Source: Microvirga terrae
GTDB lineage: Bacteria; Pseudomonadota; Alphaproteobacteria; Rhizobiales; Beijerinckiaceae
DNA: 64,000 nucleotides
Direction: 5' to 3'
Assembly: GCF_013307435.2 (NCBI RefSeq)
Contig: NZ_CP102845.1
Span: 5,132,001 to 5,196,000 of the forward strand
Shown: positions 26,625-35,069 of the stretch, piece by piece
Position numbering within the stretch: position 1 is the stretch's first letter
Layout: every line of letters begins with the position of its first letter
Notes under the pieces: generated by a model
What the model was told of the DNA's origin: nothing
The model's database searches: none
The model's input: only the letters and a program-made list of their open reading frames with translations
Position numbers and translations under genes: made by a program

Positions 26625-27145
26625 TTAGTGTCTGGGTCTGCATAGACGAGATGATCTTGAAGTAGGAGCTTCCTGTCTGACGCCGTTAGACCATCAAACA
26701 TAGTCACACAGTCCAGAACCTCATCAATGATCAGGGTGTAGTTCTGCTGACTGAGCTTCTCGTAAATGTCTCTGGTGAGGAGGCGGAAGAGAGCATGAGT
26801 CGTACAGATGTTAGCCCCTTCCTCAATCAGCGTAGACAGATGGTGGAGCTTACGACCCTCTACAGGCTGAGGGTCTTTGAAGTTCAGGTTATGGCAAGCC
26901 TTACTAATCCTATCAACCTCAGACAGTAGCGGAGCGACATAGAGGAAGCGAGGAGCCTGATAATCAGGATTGAGAAAGGACTGACCTAAAGACTCCTCAT
27001 GGGTCTTGTTGATCATGTTGATCATAAAGGTTGTCTTTCCCGACCCCATGATGGAGTCGATGATTGTGATAGTCATTATTGTTCCTAAGGAATGAGAGTA
27101 GGCTGTTGTTTCAAGACGCAGCTCTACTGGAAACCGACCACTCAC

Positions 27146-28088
27146 TAGTGATCAGTCTGATTGTTGAGGATGGTGTCGAGGTTGAAGCTAAGGAATGGGT
27201 CTAAACCCGCTTCTTCTCTGCTTCTCTCTCTAAGGATGCGCTGCCTAACCTGCTGAAAAGTAAGTAACTTATTGAAGAGAGTCCAAGTTTGAGATTGCAA
27301 AATCTGGACTGCTCGTTAAGCGGGTTGCGATCTCTCAAACATTGAGCGAACCGTAAGGCAGAGACGTTTTACTTTGTGGAAGGGAGAATTGCGTCCCTGA
27401 GCTGTCCCTAGAGCTAGCCTGTCTTCGGGTTGCCATTAATGGTGGCGGTATTGTGTCTCTGGGCTTTCCACTGAGTGTCAGAGCAGTCATGCAAGTGTGC
27501 GAAGCGCTTTGCTCTATGGGAGGTACAATTCTTTGAGCTGAGTTGAAGGCTGATGTTCCGTCTGTTGATCCGATTGGAGAGGCGCTCTTGCTTAATGACG
27601 GCGGTAATTCACCCGCTGAGCTTTGCCCTCGGCCTCACGGTGATCTTACAAGCAGTCTGCGTGCGAGGCGCGTTGCTTGGTCGTAGGTACAACTCACTGA
27701 GCTGAGCTAACCGCTAATGTCCCGCTCATGAGGTAAGAGCTGAAAACGCTTTGCTTTATGGGAGACACAATTCTTTAGGCTGAGCGTCGGGCTAATCTTA
27801 CAGCCCTAAAGCGGAGCGGAAAATGCTTTGTTTAATGGGTGGAACAATCCTCAGGCGGTGCGGCCAGACCCTCCGTCCAGCTCAGGGATGAGCACGAGCG
27901 ACGTTGTCTTTATGGGCGACAGAAAGCCCCCTGGGTCCCACACCCACCCTTCCGGGTGTTCAGCAGCAGAACGGCGCTTTGCTTAATGGGAGGAGAAATA
28001 CCGTAAGCTCAGTTTAAACCTTAGCGTTGAAGGTCAGACACAGCCTCCGAGCCTTGTTATAGCCGAGTTTGCTACTTACTTATCAGCT
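27146..28088. other. Gene-free 0.94-kb stretch of the island
   Basis: No credible coding frame on either strand. The left 200 bp probably hold the ATPase promoter. The rest is occupied by a periodic array of degenerate repeats (27364-28030). Confidence 0.7.
27364..28030 (+). repeat. Array of degenerate noncoding repeats, period about 78 bp
   Basis: Units begin near 27504, 27582, 27668, 27746, 27823, 27901 and 27974, with two weaker ones near 27364 and 27426. The common core is roughly GCGCTTTGCTTTATGGGAGG, followed by TACAATTCTTTGAGCTGAG. Spacings are 78, 86, 78, 77, 78 and 73 bp. In four units (27504, 27668, 27746, 27974) the core contains paired tetramers exactly 28 nt apart (GCTC/GAGC, GCTT/GAGC, GCTT/AGGC, GCTT/AAGC), so pairing is kept while sequence changes. 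No tRNA fold fits. Confidence 0.65.
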
Positions 28089-28301
28089 ATGAAAACCCTG
28101 CTCCTCTTCATCGGAACGGTTCTCCGTAGCCGCATCATCCAGCGTAAGGGGCTAGGGGCAATCCCAGCCATCTATAAGCTTATCCTACACTGGTGGTCCT
28201 GGACTCCGCCTCAGCCAGAACCTCAAGTCTCCGCTGGGTCTGTACATCAGGAGCAGTCATCAGGCGTCATTGCTGCTGAAGCGCCCTTTCCTTGGGGTTA
28301 G
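28089..28301 (+). CDS. Small hypothetical protein
   Basis: A 70-residue frame, MKTLLLFIGTVLRSRIIQRK at the start, with a short hydrophobic N-terminus and a Pro/Gln-rich tail. No ribosome site is evident and no family is recognised. It follows the repeat array directly. It may not be real. Confidence 0.3.
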   Translation: MKTLLLFIGTVLRSRIIQRKGLGAIPAIYKLILHWWSWTPPQPEPQVSAGSVHQEQSSGVIAAEAPFPWG

Positions 28302-28320
28302 ATGACGACGGGGCGGCCAT

Positions 28321-28533
28321 TCAGCAGAAGAAGAGAGCGCCCAGCTGGGTCTGAAGCCTAATCCTCGCGACCTCATTGTGACGCCACATATCGCGGATTG
28401 CTTCGGCTATGACTGTCTGACTTTCCCGCTCAAGCTTCTCCGCCGCAGCCGCAAGAAGCTGGGACTCCGTTTCCCGTAAGTCCAATTCCCGTTTCAATTC
28501 CCGATAGTACGAAGCTTTAGCGATCTCAGACAT
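28321..28533 (-). CDS. Small helical, coiled-coil-like protein
   Basis: A 70-residue, highly charged helical protein starting MSEIAKASYYRELKRELDLR with heptad-like Leu spacing. The ATG at 28533 is chosen over GTG 28581 because GGGAG lies five bases upstream. Function unknown; such proteins in small elements are often regulators or adaptors. Confidence 0.5.
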   Translation of the reverse strand: MSEIAKASYYRELKRELDLRETESQLLAAAAEKLERESQTVIAEAIRDMWRHNEVARIRLQTQLGALFFC

Positions 28534-28775
28534 TGCAGCTCCCATCCTGTCGGTAACAGCATGAGTGGTGAATGTTTCCACCTGTGCCTTAGCAAGATTT
28601 AGAAGAGCAAAGAGGGACCAAACTCAGGGGTGCAGAGTTGTCTCTCTGCCCAGGCGTTCCTTCCTGTGCACCGCCTCGGCAGATCGATGTTGCCTTCATG
28701 GTCCTCTGAGAGAGCCCCAAGTTTCCCCGCTTGGGGTTCTTTCTTTTAGCGGTAGGAGGACAGGGGCTGCCGCAG

Positions 28776-29003
28776 TCAGCAACCGATACAGATGCTTCGA
28801 CCAAGCTTGTCCAATCTGCGCTGACGAGCCTTCTCGATATCTTCGGCCTTCTTACGCGCTGCCGCTTGCGCATCACCCTCTTGGCTGGTGCGCACTTGAG
28901 AGGAAGAGGCTTCTGGGCGGTTCGTTTGAGGCTTCCAGTCCTGTGCAACTGTGGGATGGGAGATTGCAAGCAATCCGAAGACGGTGGTTGCCAAAGTGCG
29001 CAT
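28776..29003 (-). CDS. Small secreted protein
   Basis: A 75-residue product with a Sec signal peptide (MRTLATTVFGLLAISHPTVA, then QDWKP) and a charged helical mature part ending RLDKLGRSICIGC. A strong GGAGGGGAG precedes ATG 29003. The two terminal cysteines could form a disulfide. Family unknown. Confidence 0.6.
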   Translation of the reverse strand: MRTLATTVFGLLAISHPTVAQDWKPQTNRPEASSSQVRTSQEGDAQAAARKKAEDIEKARQRRLDKLGRSICIGC

Positions 29004-29045
29004 CAATCTCCCCTCCTGAGGTCACGCTATCTGCTACAGCAGAGC

Positions 29046-29435
29046 TTAGTGCTTCTCTGCCGATTGAGTGGGTTGAAGAATAAACCGTTCTGTCAGGAAG
29101 TTAACGACCTGGATGACCTGATCACGTGGGAGGGTGAAACCCACTGGTCCAAACTTGGGGTGATAAAATGCTAGCAAACCCCCTGCTGGCGGCGACGCTT
29201 TGATATACCATCTTGCATTGGCAACCGTGCTGATTGTGACTTCCTCATTCTCAAAGTCAGGGAGTGATTGCCCTTCGACCATCTTGCTTCTTGCGGTTCC
29301 AAGTTCGCGGATCAGTTGATCAAGCTCGTCAAATGTGAGCACCAGCTGCAAGGGTGGCTGTTCAAGAGGCGCAATCTTGATTGCTGTTGCCGTCCTGTCG
29401 TGAGCGACTCCGATTGTCATTTCAACATCCGGCAT
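29046..29435 (-). CDS. Hypothetical protein
   Basis: A 129-residue soluble protein with a beta-rich N-terminus (residues 1-35), a helical centre (FDELDQLIRELGTARSKM) and a C-terminal VIQVVNFLTERFIL helix. It lies 43 bp upstream of the small secreted protein gene on the same strand and may share its transcript. I do not recognise a family. Length and composition look protein-like. Confidence 0.6.
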   Translation of the reverse strand: MPDVEMTIGVAHDRTATAIKIAPLEQPPLQLVLTFDELDQLIRELGTARSKMVEGQSLPDFENEEVTISTVANARWYIKASPPAGGLLAFYHPKFGPVGFTLPRDQVIQVVNFLTERFILQPTQSAEKH

Positions 29436-29605
29436 GGTCTTAGCCCCGTCAGGTTCCTGGGCCTTAATCTGCTCTGCATCGACGGCTTTTTGATGCCCCG
29501 CTGCAAGGTCAAAACTAATCCACAGTCATCCACAGTCGAACTAGAATGTTCTTCATTTGTTCTCATTCCGTGGTACTCTTAACGGTATGTTTCGGGAGAA
29601 CAAAC

Positions 29606-29737
29606 GTGAGATTGCCTCGCCTGTCTCTACGTATCTGGAAGTTGTTGGATGCTCATGCTGAAGGACCATTGGCGGTCGGAGCCTTGGTTTTGATTGTGTT
29701 GGCGCTCCTAGTAGCAAAGTATCTTGCCAATCCGTGA
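29606..29737 (+). CDS. Single-helix membrane peptide
   Basis: A 43-residue peptide from GTG 29606 with CGGGAG about eight bases upstream. It has a basic N-terminus followed by one transmembrane helix (VGALVLIVLALLVAKYL). A longer frame back to 29546 lacks support. Function unknown. Confidence 0.45.
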   Translation: MRLPRLSLRIWKLLDAHAEGPLAVGALVLIVLALLVAKYLANP

Positions 29738-29848
29738 GCTAAGAGGGAACCAGCATCAGGCTTGACCGTTGGCCTCATGAACTTCACTGGTTCCCTCTGG
29801 TTAGACTCTGAGCCTGACGGTCCTTCCATCAGGCTCTTTTTCTTTTGA

Positions 29849-30844
29849 TTAGCCAGCCGTCGCCTTGGCTAACTTCTCAGCGACCCTTTCGGGCCTCAAG
29901 TGAGTGTAGCGGCTCAGCATCCGTGGATCACGATGCCCACTGATCAGAGCAACCTCAGGCACAGTCAGACCATACTCAAAGAAACGAGATACAGCCTCAT
30001 GCCTCAGGTCATGCAGCCGTAAATCCTCAAGACCAGCTCTCTTTCTCAGCCGTTCCCATGCAAGGCGAACAGCGTTGGGCGTTACGGGGAATACCCGCTC
30101 ATCCTTCCTCTCCAACAAGGTCAATATCTTAACCGCCTTAGGAGTGAGCGGGATTGTGCGAGGATGGCCATTCTTGGTCTTGAGGATGCGGATGGTCGGA
30201 GCAGTCATATCAACGTCCTTCCACCGGATAGAGAGGAGTTCACCTCGTCGCATACCCGTTTCAATAGCGAGGGCGATCAAGGGGCGGAGATACCAAGCGG
30301 AGTTTGCACTTATCGCCTCAGCCAAGCGAGTATCATCGCCATCCTCAAGACGACGCTCTCTCGGCTTTGAGTCGCTCGGCAGCTTTATCTGACGGACAGG
30401 GTTGAGACGAATGGGGATGCTCCACTCGGTCATTGCCACTTCAAAGACATGACGAAGCACCACCAGCTCACGGCGCACCGAAGCTGGTTTGACGGCTTTC
30501 AGTCGGTCGTCACGATAGCGGGATGCTGCTGCTCCCGACAGGTTATGGAGGCCAACATCAGCGATGCTGTGGCCGAGAAGCTGGCGCAACCGAGATTGTT
30601 CAGACCTTGCCCCACGTTTTTTGGGAGTGACTTCCTGCCCATACCTTCTGAGCAGGTCAGCAACGGTCATTCCCCTGAACTCCTTGATGGACGAGGGAAG
30701 CTCAGCGCGGTCTATTTGCCGCTCCTTATCTCGTGCCCATTCAGCGGCATCAGCTCTGGTTGAGAAGGATTTGGTTAAAGGCGGGAAGCCCTCCCTTCGT
30801 ACTTGGACTTGCCAGGAAGAGCCTCTCTTGCGGATGGTCGCCAT
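29849..30844 (-). CDS. Tyrosine recombinase/integrase of the island
   Basis: A 331-residue phage-type integrase. It has an N-terminal AP2-like arm-binding region (residues 1-45), a SAM-like core-binding domain (about 58-145) and the catalytic domain with Arg200 (TGMRRGEL), Lys near 223, HDLRH (278-282), His304 (SGHRD) and the nucleophile Tyr313 (SRYTHL). All catalytic residues are present. The gene reads away from the right tRNA-Arg copy 110 bp upstream, the usual place for the integrase of a tRNA-targeting element. Confidence 0.95.
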   Translation of the reverse strand: MATIRKRGSSWQVQVRREGFPPLTKSFSTRADAAEWARDKERQIDRAELPSSIKEFRGMTVADLLRRYGQEVTPKKRGARSEQSRLRQLLGHSIADVGLHNLSGAAASRYRDDRLKAVKPASVRRELVVLRHVFEVAMTEWSIPIRLNPVRQIKLPSDSKPRERRLEDGDDTRLAEAISANSAWYLRPLIALAIETGMRRGELLSIRWKDVDMTAPTIRILKTKNGHPRTIPLTPKAVKILTLLERKDERVFPVTPNAVRLAWERLRKRAGLEDLRLHDLRHEAVSRFFEYGLTVPEVALISGHRDPRMLSRYTHLRPERVAEKLAKATAG

Positions 30845-30953
30845 TCGTCGTTTTCCGTTCAGCTGTGACAGGGCTGTGACGGATTGGACTTCTGTGCTGT
30901 TTGAGAGGCTTGGCCCTTGTGCTTGAAACCCTTGCTCTGCAAGAGTTTAGCAG

Positions 30954-31030
30954 TGGCGCACCCGACACGATTCGAACGTGTGACCTTTGCCTTCGGAGGG
31001 CAACGCTCTATCCAGCTGAGCTACGGGTGC
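30954..31030 (-). tRNA. tRNA-Arg (CCG), right copy
   Basis: A 77-nt gene identical to the left copy, anticodon CCG, encoded CCA. Its upstream DNA is chromosomal and carries a plausible promoter (31053-31081), so this copy is probably the expressed one after integration. Confidence 0.96.
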
Positions 31031-31047
31031 TTGAGGCGCTGGGCCTG
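30954..31047. repeat. Right 94-bp direct repeat (att-like) of the integrated element
   Basis: Identical to 21842-21935. It lies next to the integrase gene and ends 17 bp upstream of the tRNA 5' end. Confidence 0.9.
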
Positions 31048-31052
31048 TTTCT

Positions 31053-31081
31053 TCCCTAGCCGATAACGGCCCGGAGGGCAA
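31053..31081 (-). promoter_or_regulatory. Candidate promoter of the right tRNA-Arg
   Basis: On the minus strand, TTGCCC, a 17-bp spacer and TAGGGA lie about 23 bp before the mature tRNA 5' end. It is outside the 94-bp repeat, so the left copy lacks it. Confidence 0.5.
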
Positions 31082-31164
31082 CCTCTGCCGGCAGGGCAGT
31101 TGCAGCCGTCCCGAGGCAGGGACGGCCGCGAAGTCAGAATCCGGACGATCTAGCCTACGTGGCT

Positions 31165-31845
31165 TCAGGTCTCGTCAGCGGCTGCCCGCTGCCGGGAGAA
31201 ATAGCCGAGAGCGAGCACCAGGGCGGCTCCCACGATGGCGGTGGGGATCTCGGCCTTGTGGCTGAGTTCCTGACCGAGACGTTCGATCAGCCACGGATCC
31301 GAGATCAGCATCTCTCCGGCCACCCAGCCCAGCAGGGCCGCGCCGGCCCAGACGAGAAGGGGCAGCCGGTCCAGAAGGGCCATGATAAGGGCCGCACCCG
31401 CCACGATAAGCGGGATGGAAATGGCGAGGCCGATGGCGAGAAGGGCTGTGGAATCCTGCGCCACCGCGGCAATCGCCAGGACGTTGTCGAGGCTCATGAC
31501 AGCATCGGCGACCACCACGGTCCAGACCGCATGCCAGAGACGGTCGGTCTCCTTGACGCCACCTTCGTCATCGTCCCCGTTCAGGAGCTTCACGGCGATC
31601 CAGAGAAGGAGGAGGCCTCCGACGATTTTCAGGAACGGCGTCGCAAGGAGCGCCGCGACCAGGACCGTGAAGATAATCCGAAGGCCGACCGCGACGCCGG
31701 CACCCAGGATCATGCCGATCCGGCGTTTGTCTTCCGGCAGACCGCGGCAGGCGAGAGCAATGACCACGGCATTGTCGCCGGACAGGATGACGTTGATCCA
31801 GATGATGCCGAGGAGTTTGAGAACTTGGGGGAAAAGGGCTTCCAT
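31165..31845 (-). CDS. TerC-family integral membrane protein
   Basis: A 226-residue membrane protein with about seven helices. It carries the TerC hallmarks near the first helix (IWINVILSGDNAVVIALACR) and a second acidic helix motif (VVADAVMSLDNVLAIAAVA); the paired Asp residues are thought to handle metal ions. The YjbE/TerC families are linked to tellurite resistance and to manganese or calcium export. It is the first chromosomal gene right of the island. Confidence 0.92.
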   Translation of the reverse strand: MEALFPQVLKLLGIIWINVILSGDNAVVIALACRGLPEDKRRIGMILGAGVAVGLRIIFTVLVAALLATPFLKIVGGLLLLWIAVKLLNGDDDEGGVKETDRLWHAVWTVVVADAVMSLDNVLAIAAVAQDSTALLAIGLAISIPLIVAGAALIMALLDRLPLLVWAGAALLGWVAGEMLISDPWLIERLGQELSHKAEIPTAIVGAALVLALGYFSRQRAAADET

Positions 31846-32033
31846 GACAGGGAACTTGTATGACGGTCGAGATCAGCGGCAACGGAGGTTCGCCCGCTGA
31901 CCGGCGATGGTCGATGCAGGGGCGAAATTACGGTTGAAAGCCGTTCTCGAGGAACAGGAGGAGCGCCATTTCAGGCGCATGACGCAATCGACCGGAACCA
32001 TTCGGACTAGCTTCCGGACAAGCCAGGCTGCGA

Positions 32034-32393
32034 TCAAAGGGAAGGTGGACCGGTCGCGCGCAGAGATCCGAGAAGGTTGAAGTTGATGAACTGCCAGCGA
32101 TCGATGGCAGCTCCCGGCCCTTGGCCGTTCATCAGGACGAGGCAGGCCACACCTGCAGACACGAAAGCCTCTAAGGTGCCGTCGCCGTCACTCCATTCCT
32201 CCGGACCATTCTCCCGCTCCGTCTCTCCGCTGTCGGACCAATCGATCAGCAGAAGAGCTTTCTCGAGCTGAAGGGGAAAAGGGGTCTCCGCACCCGCATG
32301 GTTGATCGCCGGCAGCCACGCCAGGAAAATCAGTCCGAGCAAGGCCTGCACGATGGCGAAAGAGATGCGAGGTCGGGCCAATGCTCTGTCCAT
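32034..32393 (-). CDS. Small membrane-associated hypothetical protein
   Basis: A 119-residue product starting MDRALARPRIS, with a hydrophobic helix (about residues 13-30), an acidic centre and a second weakly hydrophobic segment. A longer frame starting at 32552 has an unconvincing N-terminus. No family is recognised and the ribosome site is weak. Confidence 0.4.
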   Translation of the reverse strand: MDRALARPRISFAIVQALLGLIFLAWLPAINHAGAETPFPLQLEKALLLIDWSDSGETERENGPEEWSDGDGTLEAFVSAGVACLVLMNGQGPGAAIDRWQFINFNLLGSLRATGPPSL

Positions 32394-32598
32394 CCGAGCG
32401 AACGGTACCCCAAGGTGGGGAACCTCTCTCCCTAACCCGACCGGAGGCCTCAGAGCAACCGAAGCGGGCGCATATGAGGTCCGCTTAGCGCCGGTCACGC
32501 TTGGGCTCCACCTGAAGAGACATTGCGCAGGCAGCAGATCCTGCCTCACCATGTCGCTCGGGCGACTCGCTCAAGGTTGCTTTCCATAGGAGAGCTCA

Positions 32599-33018
32599 AT
32601 GGCAGCCCCGAATGACCATGTTTCCCTTCTTCGCCAAGCCTATGCCCGATGGGTGGAGACCAGCGGCCGCGACTGCGAATGCTGGATGAACATCATTGCC
32701 GATGATGTCACCCTCGGCTCCCTGGCGGAGGGTTCGCCGCAAGTGCCCTTCACGGCCCGCCGGACCAGCAAGGCGGGCGTGCGTGCCTATCTTGAGGACC
32801 TCATGCGCGACTGGGAGATGATCTCCCACGCCATGGACGAGTTCATCGCCCAGAACGATCGCGTGGCCGTGGTGGGACGGGTGGTCTGGCGCCACAAGGG
32901 AACGGGCAAGGTGGCAGACACCCGGAAGGTCGACATCTGGCGGTTCCATAACGGCAAGGCGGTCGATTTCGAGGAATACTATGACACCGCCGGGCTCATC
33001 GCCGCGGCGACATCGTAG
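32599..33018 (+). CDS. SnoaL/NTF2-like protein
   Basis: A 139-residue alpha+beta barrel protein of the SnoaL-like ketosteroid-isomerase/NTF2 type. It has an N-terminal helix HVSLLRQAYARWVETSG, a long curved sheet, and the ending KAVDFEEYYDTAGL with the typical F-x-E-Y-Y-D motif. AGGAGAG precedes the ATG. Proteins of this fold may be enzymes or ligand binders; the role here is unknown. Confidence 0.85.
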   Translation: MAAPNDHVSLLRQAYARWVETSGRDCECWMNIIADDVTLGSLAEGSPQVPFTARRTSKAGVRAYLEDLMRDWEMISHAMDEFIAQNDRVAVVGRVVWRHKGTGKVADTRKVDIWRFHNGKAVDFEEYYDTAGLIAAATS

Positions 33019-33039
33019 GCGGGCCGAACGGACCCGTCC

Positions 33040-33789
33040 TCAATTGCCTGCGGGCCGGGGCAGCACCTGGGCGAGATCGGCCTCGCCGAGCAGGCGGTAC
33101 TGTCCTGGCTCCAAGTCATCCGGGAGGGTCAGGCCGCCGATCCGATCACGGTGCAGGGCCATGACGTGGTTTCCGAGAGCGGCGAACATGCGCCGGACCT
33201 GATGGTAGCGGCCTTCCGTCAGAATCAGGTAGGCGCTGGTGCTGGAGATCACCTCCAGGCCGGCCGGCAGGAGGGGCTTGTCCTCGTTCTCGAGCATCAG
33301 GGTCCCGGCCGAGAAGATCTCCGCCTCGTCGCCTCGCAGTGGACGGTCAAGCGTGACGCGGTAGCGCTTGGAGATGTTTGCCCGGGGCGAGATGATCCGG
33401 TGCAGCAGGGTACCGTCGTCGGTCATGAGCAGAAGCCCCGACGTGTCCTTGTCGAGCCGTCCGATCGTCGAGATGGCCGGGTCGCGCCGGCGCCAGCGGT
33501 CCGGCAGGAGGCCATAGACCAGGGGACCGGCCTCCTTGTGCGAGCAGGTGACGCCCAGAGGCTTGTGCAGCATCAGCGCCAGGCCGGGGGGCGGGTCGAG
33601 CGGCTTGCCCCGGATGCGCATCCGCTCCGAGAGGTCGCGCGTCACGGCGATGCGCTGATCGGAATCCTCGATCTCAATCCCGTCCAGGGTGACCAGCCCT
33701 GCATCGACCAGTGACTGGACCTCGCGGCGCGAGCCATAGCCCATATTGGCCAGAAGCCTGTCGAGGCGCAGCGTCGGAACCTTGCTCAT
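33040..33789 (-). CDS. rsuA: RsuA-family 16S rRNA pseudouridine synthase
   Basis: A 249-residue RNA-modifying enzyme with an N-terminal S4 RNA-binding domain (RLDRLLANMGYGSRREVQ) and the pseudouridine synthase core with catalytic Asp in GRLDKDTSGLLLMTDDG, followed by the RsuA-type SPRANISKRYRVTL. RsuA itself makes pseudouridine 516 in 16S rRNA; RluB/E/F relatives cannot be excluded. The start overlaps the methyltransferase stop (ATGA), so two RNA-modification genes are coupled. Confidence 0.85.
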   Translation of the reverse strand: MSKVPTLRLDRLLANMGYGSRREVQSLVDAGLVTLDGIEIEDSDQRIAVTRDLSERMRIRGKPLDPPPGLALMLHKPLGVTCSHKEAGPLVYGLLPDRWRRRDPAISTIGRLDKDTSGLLLMTDDGTLLHRIISPRANISKRYRVTLDRPLRGDEAEIFSAGTLMLENEDKPLLPAGLEVISSTSAYLILTEGRYHQVRRMFAALGNHVMALHRDRIGGLTLPDDLEPGQYRLLGEADLAQVLPRPAGN

Positions 33790-34823
33790 CTGACGGCCTC
33801 GTAGATCTTGTAGCCGTTCGCCTCGACCTTCGGCGCCACGCGCTTGAACAGGCTTTTCAAGACGGCCTCGTAGGGGAGATGCCGGTTGGCGACAAGCCAG
33901 AGAACCCCGCCCGGCCGGAGAGCCTCCGCGGCCCGGCGGATGAAAGCCTGTCCGAGGCTTTGATCCTCAACGCCGCCATCGTGGAACGGCGGATTCATCA
34001 CCACGAAATCAAGGCCGTTCAGGTCGATGCCGCTGCGGATATCGGTCCAGCGAACCTCAGCCCGCGGATCCTCGACGTTGCGCCGGGCCATATCGACGGC
34101 GCGACGGTCGATGTCGATCAGGGTCAGGCGTTCGACCTTGGGGGAGGCCAGGACGGTTCGGGCGAGAGTGCCGATGCCACAGCCGAAATCTGCCCCCCGC
34201 CCGTTCAGAACCGGCAGGGTCTGCTCCAGGAGGACGCTGCCGGGATCAGGGCGGTTCCAGCTGAAGACACCGGGCCATGTCCAGAGACCCAAGGTTTCGT
34301 CGACCCGGGGGCTGCCCTCCGCCAGAGCATCCTCGAGCCCCGGCGGATGCGCGGGCCCTGTGCCAGTGCAGATGCGGTGATGGCGACGAGACGTCTCGGC
34401 CACGTCGCAGCCGAAACCCTTGAGTTCCTTGCCGATCCGCGAACCGCCTTTGTCCTTGGGCGCAAGAACCGTCAGGGACCCGCCGGGCGCAAGCGCCCGC
34501 AGGGCCAGGGCGACGGTGTAGCGTCGTTCCACCGTTCCAGGTGGGGCCAGCACGATCAAGCGATCGAGAGAGCCCTCGTCCTGTTGCTCCAGTCGCTCGG
34601 AACCGGGGATCAGGGGCGAGAACTGGATGGCCCCTGCCGGGACCTCGGCCAGTTCGGCCGGAGGCGTCCCATAGACGCCGCTTGGTTTCGTGTCTTGCAA
34701 GGTAGCTGAGTCCACGCTGAACGCCGGCGTTCTTAATATGCCGCGATCTGGAAGGTAAGACTCAATGACTGTGCCCGGCCTGCTTTGTCCCGACAGCGCG
34801 GATTTCCGATTCTCCGACCGCAC
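33786..34823 (-). CDS. Class I SAM-dependent methyltransferase, RsmC-like
   Basis: A 345-residue protein in the two-half layout of RsmC/RlmG. A degenerate N-terminal half (to about 185) is followed by a catalytic Rossmann half with the SAM-binding motif DFGCGIGTLA and the amino-methylating NPPFHDGG. RsmC-type enzymes make N2-methylguanosine in rRNA. The start is uncertain: GTG 34823 overlaps the next gene upstream by 62 bp in another frame. A GTG about 100 bp downstream is an alternative. It is followed directly by rsuA. Confidence 0.85.
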   Translation of the reverse strand: MRSENRKSALSGQSRPGTVIESYLPDRGILRTPAFSVDSATLQDTKPSGVYGTPPAELAEVPAGAIQFSPLIPGSERLEQQDEGSLDRLIVLAPPGTVERRYTVALALRALAPGGSLTVLAPKDKGGSRIGKELKGFGCDVAETSRRHHRICTGTGPAHPPGLEDALAEGSPRVDETLGLWTWPGVFSWNRPDPGSVLLEQTLPVLNGRGADFGCGIGTLARTVLASPKVERLTLIDIDRRAVDMARRNVEDPRAEVRWTDIRSGIDLNGLDFVVMNPPFHDGGVEDQSLGQAFIRRAAEALRPGGVLWLVANRHLPYEAVLKSLFKRVAPKVEANGYKIYEAVR

Positions 34824-34980
34824 GCTGGGTGCCGCTCAGGGTGTCACGGATCCTATAGCCCAGCTCGCCCGCGCTGTTCTCGGGCATCAGGCGAACGATC
34901 TCATAGGTCCCGCTCGTGCGATCGGCGAAATGGGCTGCAGCGGCATGAACCAGTTGGCCCATCGAATATTTATGACCCAC
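34762..34980 (-). CDS. Conserved small hypothetical protein
   Basis: A 72-residue protein from GTG 34980, chosen because AAGGAG lies six bases upstream. It reads MGHKYSMGQLVHAAAAHF at the start, then YEIVRLMPENSAGELGYRIR and a terminal R-A-V-x-E-S-E-I. This pattern recurs in small proteins of Rhizobiales with no assigned function. It lies between cspA and the methyltransferase gene. Confidence 0.75.
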   Translation of the reverse strand: MGHKYSMGQLVHAAAAHFADRTSGTYEIVRLMPENSAGELGYRIRDTLSGTQRAVGESEIRAVGTKQAGHSH

Positions 34981-35000
34981 GGGAGACTCCTTCAGAAGAA

Positions 35001-35031
35001 AAAGCAAAAAGCCGCCCTCGAGGGGCGGCTT
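35001..35031 (-). terminator. Rho-independent terminator of the cold-shock gene
   Basis: On the minus strand, AGCCGCCCCTCGAGGGCGGCT is followed by TTTTTGCTTTTT, a canonical stem with a T-run about 40 bp after the stop of cspA. Confidence 0.92.
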
Positions 35032-35069
35032 CGGGAGGCGGCCCGGAGGCCAAGCCTGTTCAACCGACA

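Larger units (their letters stand above)
24865..27076 (-). pseudogene. P-loop (DEAD-like) ATPase gene split by an IS5-family insertion
   Basis: The N-terminal part (27076 to 26625) encodes MTITIIDSIMGSGKTTFMIN with Walker A GSGKTT (residues 11-16) and a Walker B-like IIDEVLD (about 116-122). The C-terminal part runs 25714 to 24865. Removing the IS with one TTA target copy joins them in frame as ...YADPDTKRLKWNHRD..., giving a 433-residue protein. The start ATG 27076 has AGGA upstream. The fold suggests a phage-type DEAD/AAA-like helicase or ATPase; no closer family is recognised. In the present sequence neither half is likely to work. Confidence 0.85.
21842..31047. mobile_element. 9.2-kb integrated element in tRNA-Arg(CCG)
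   Basis: A low-GC segment bounded by 94-bp direct repeats that contain the tRNA gene, with a tyrosine integrase gene next to the right end. The cargo is an XRE regulator, a HEPN/AbiU2-like protein, a frameshifted rnhA, a P-loop ATPase split by an IS5-family element, small unknown proteins and a noncoding repeat array. No structural phage or conjugation genes are visible. It may be a phage satellite or a decayed integrative element. Confidence 0.88.

Noticed and set aside
27364..28030. tRNA gene array
   Set aside because: Period and some D-arm and T-loop-like strings suggested tandem tRNAs, but acceptor and T stems do not pair in most units and no consistent anticodon arm forms.
27364..28030. 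CRISPR array
   Set aside because: Repeats are degenerate, longer than usual and lack constant repeat and unique spacer alternation; no cas genes are nearby.
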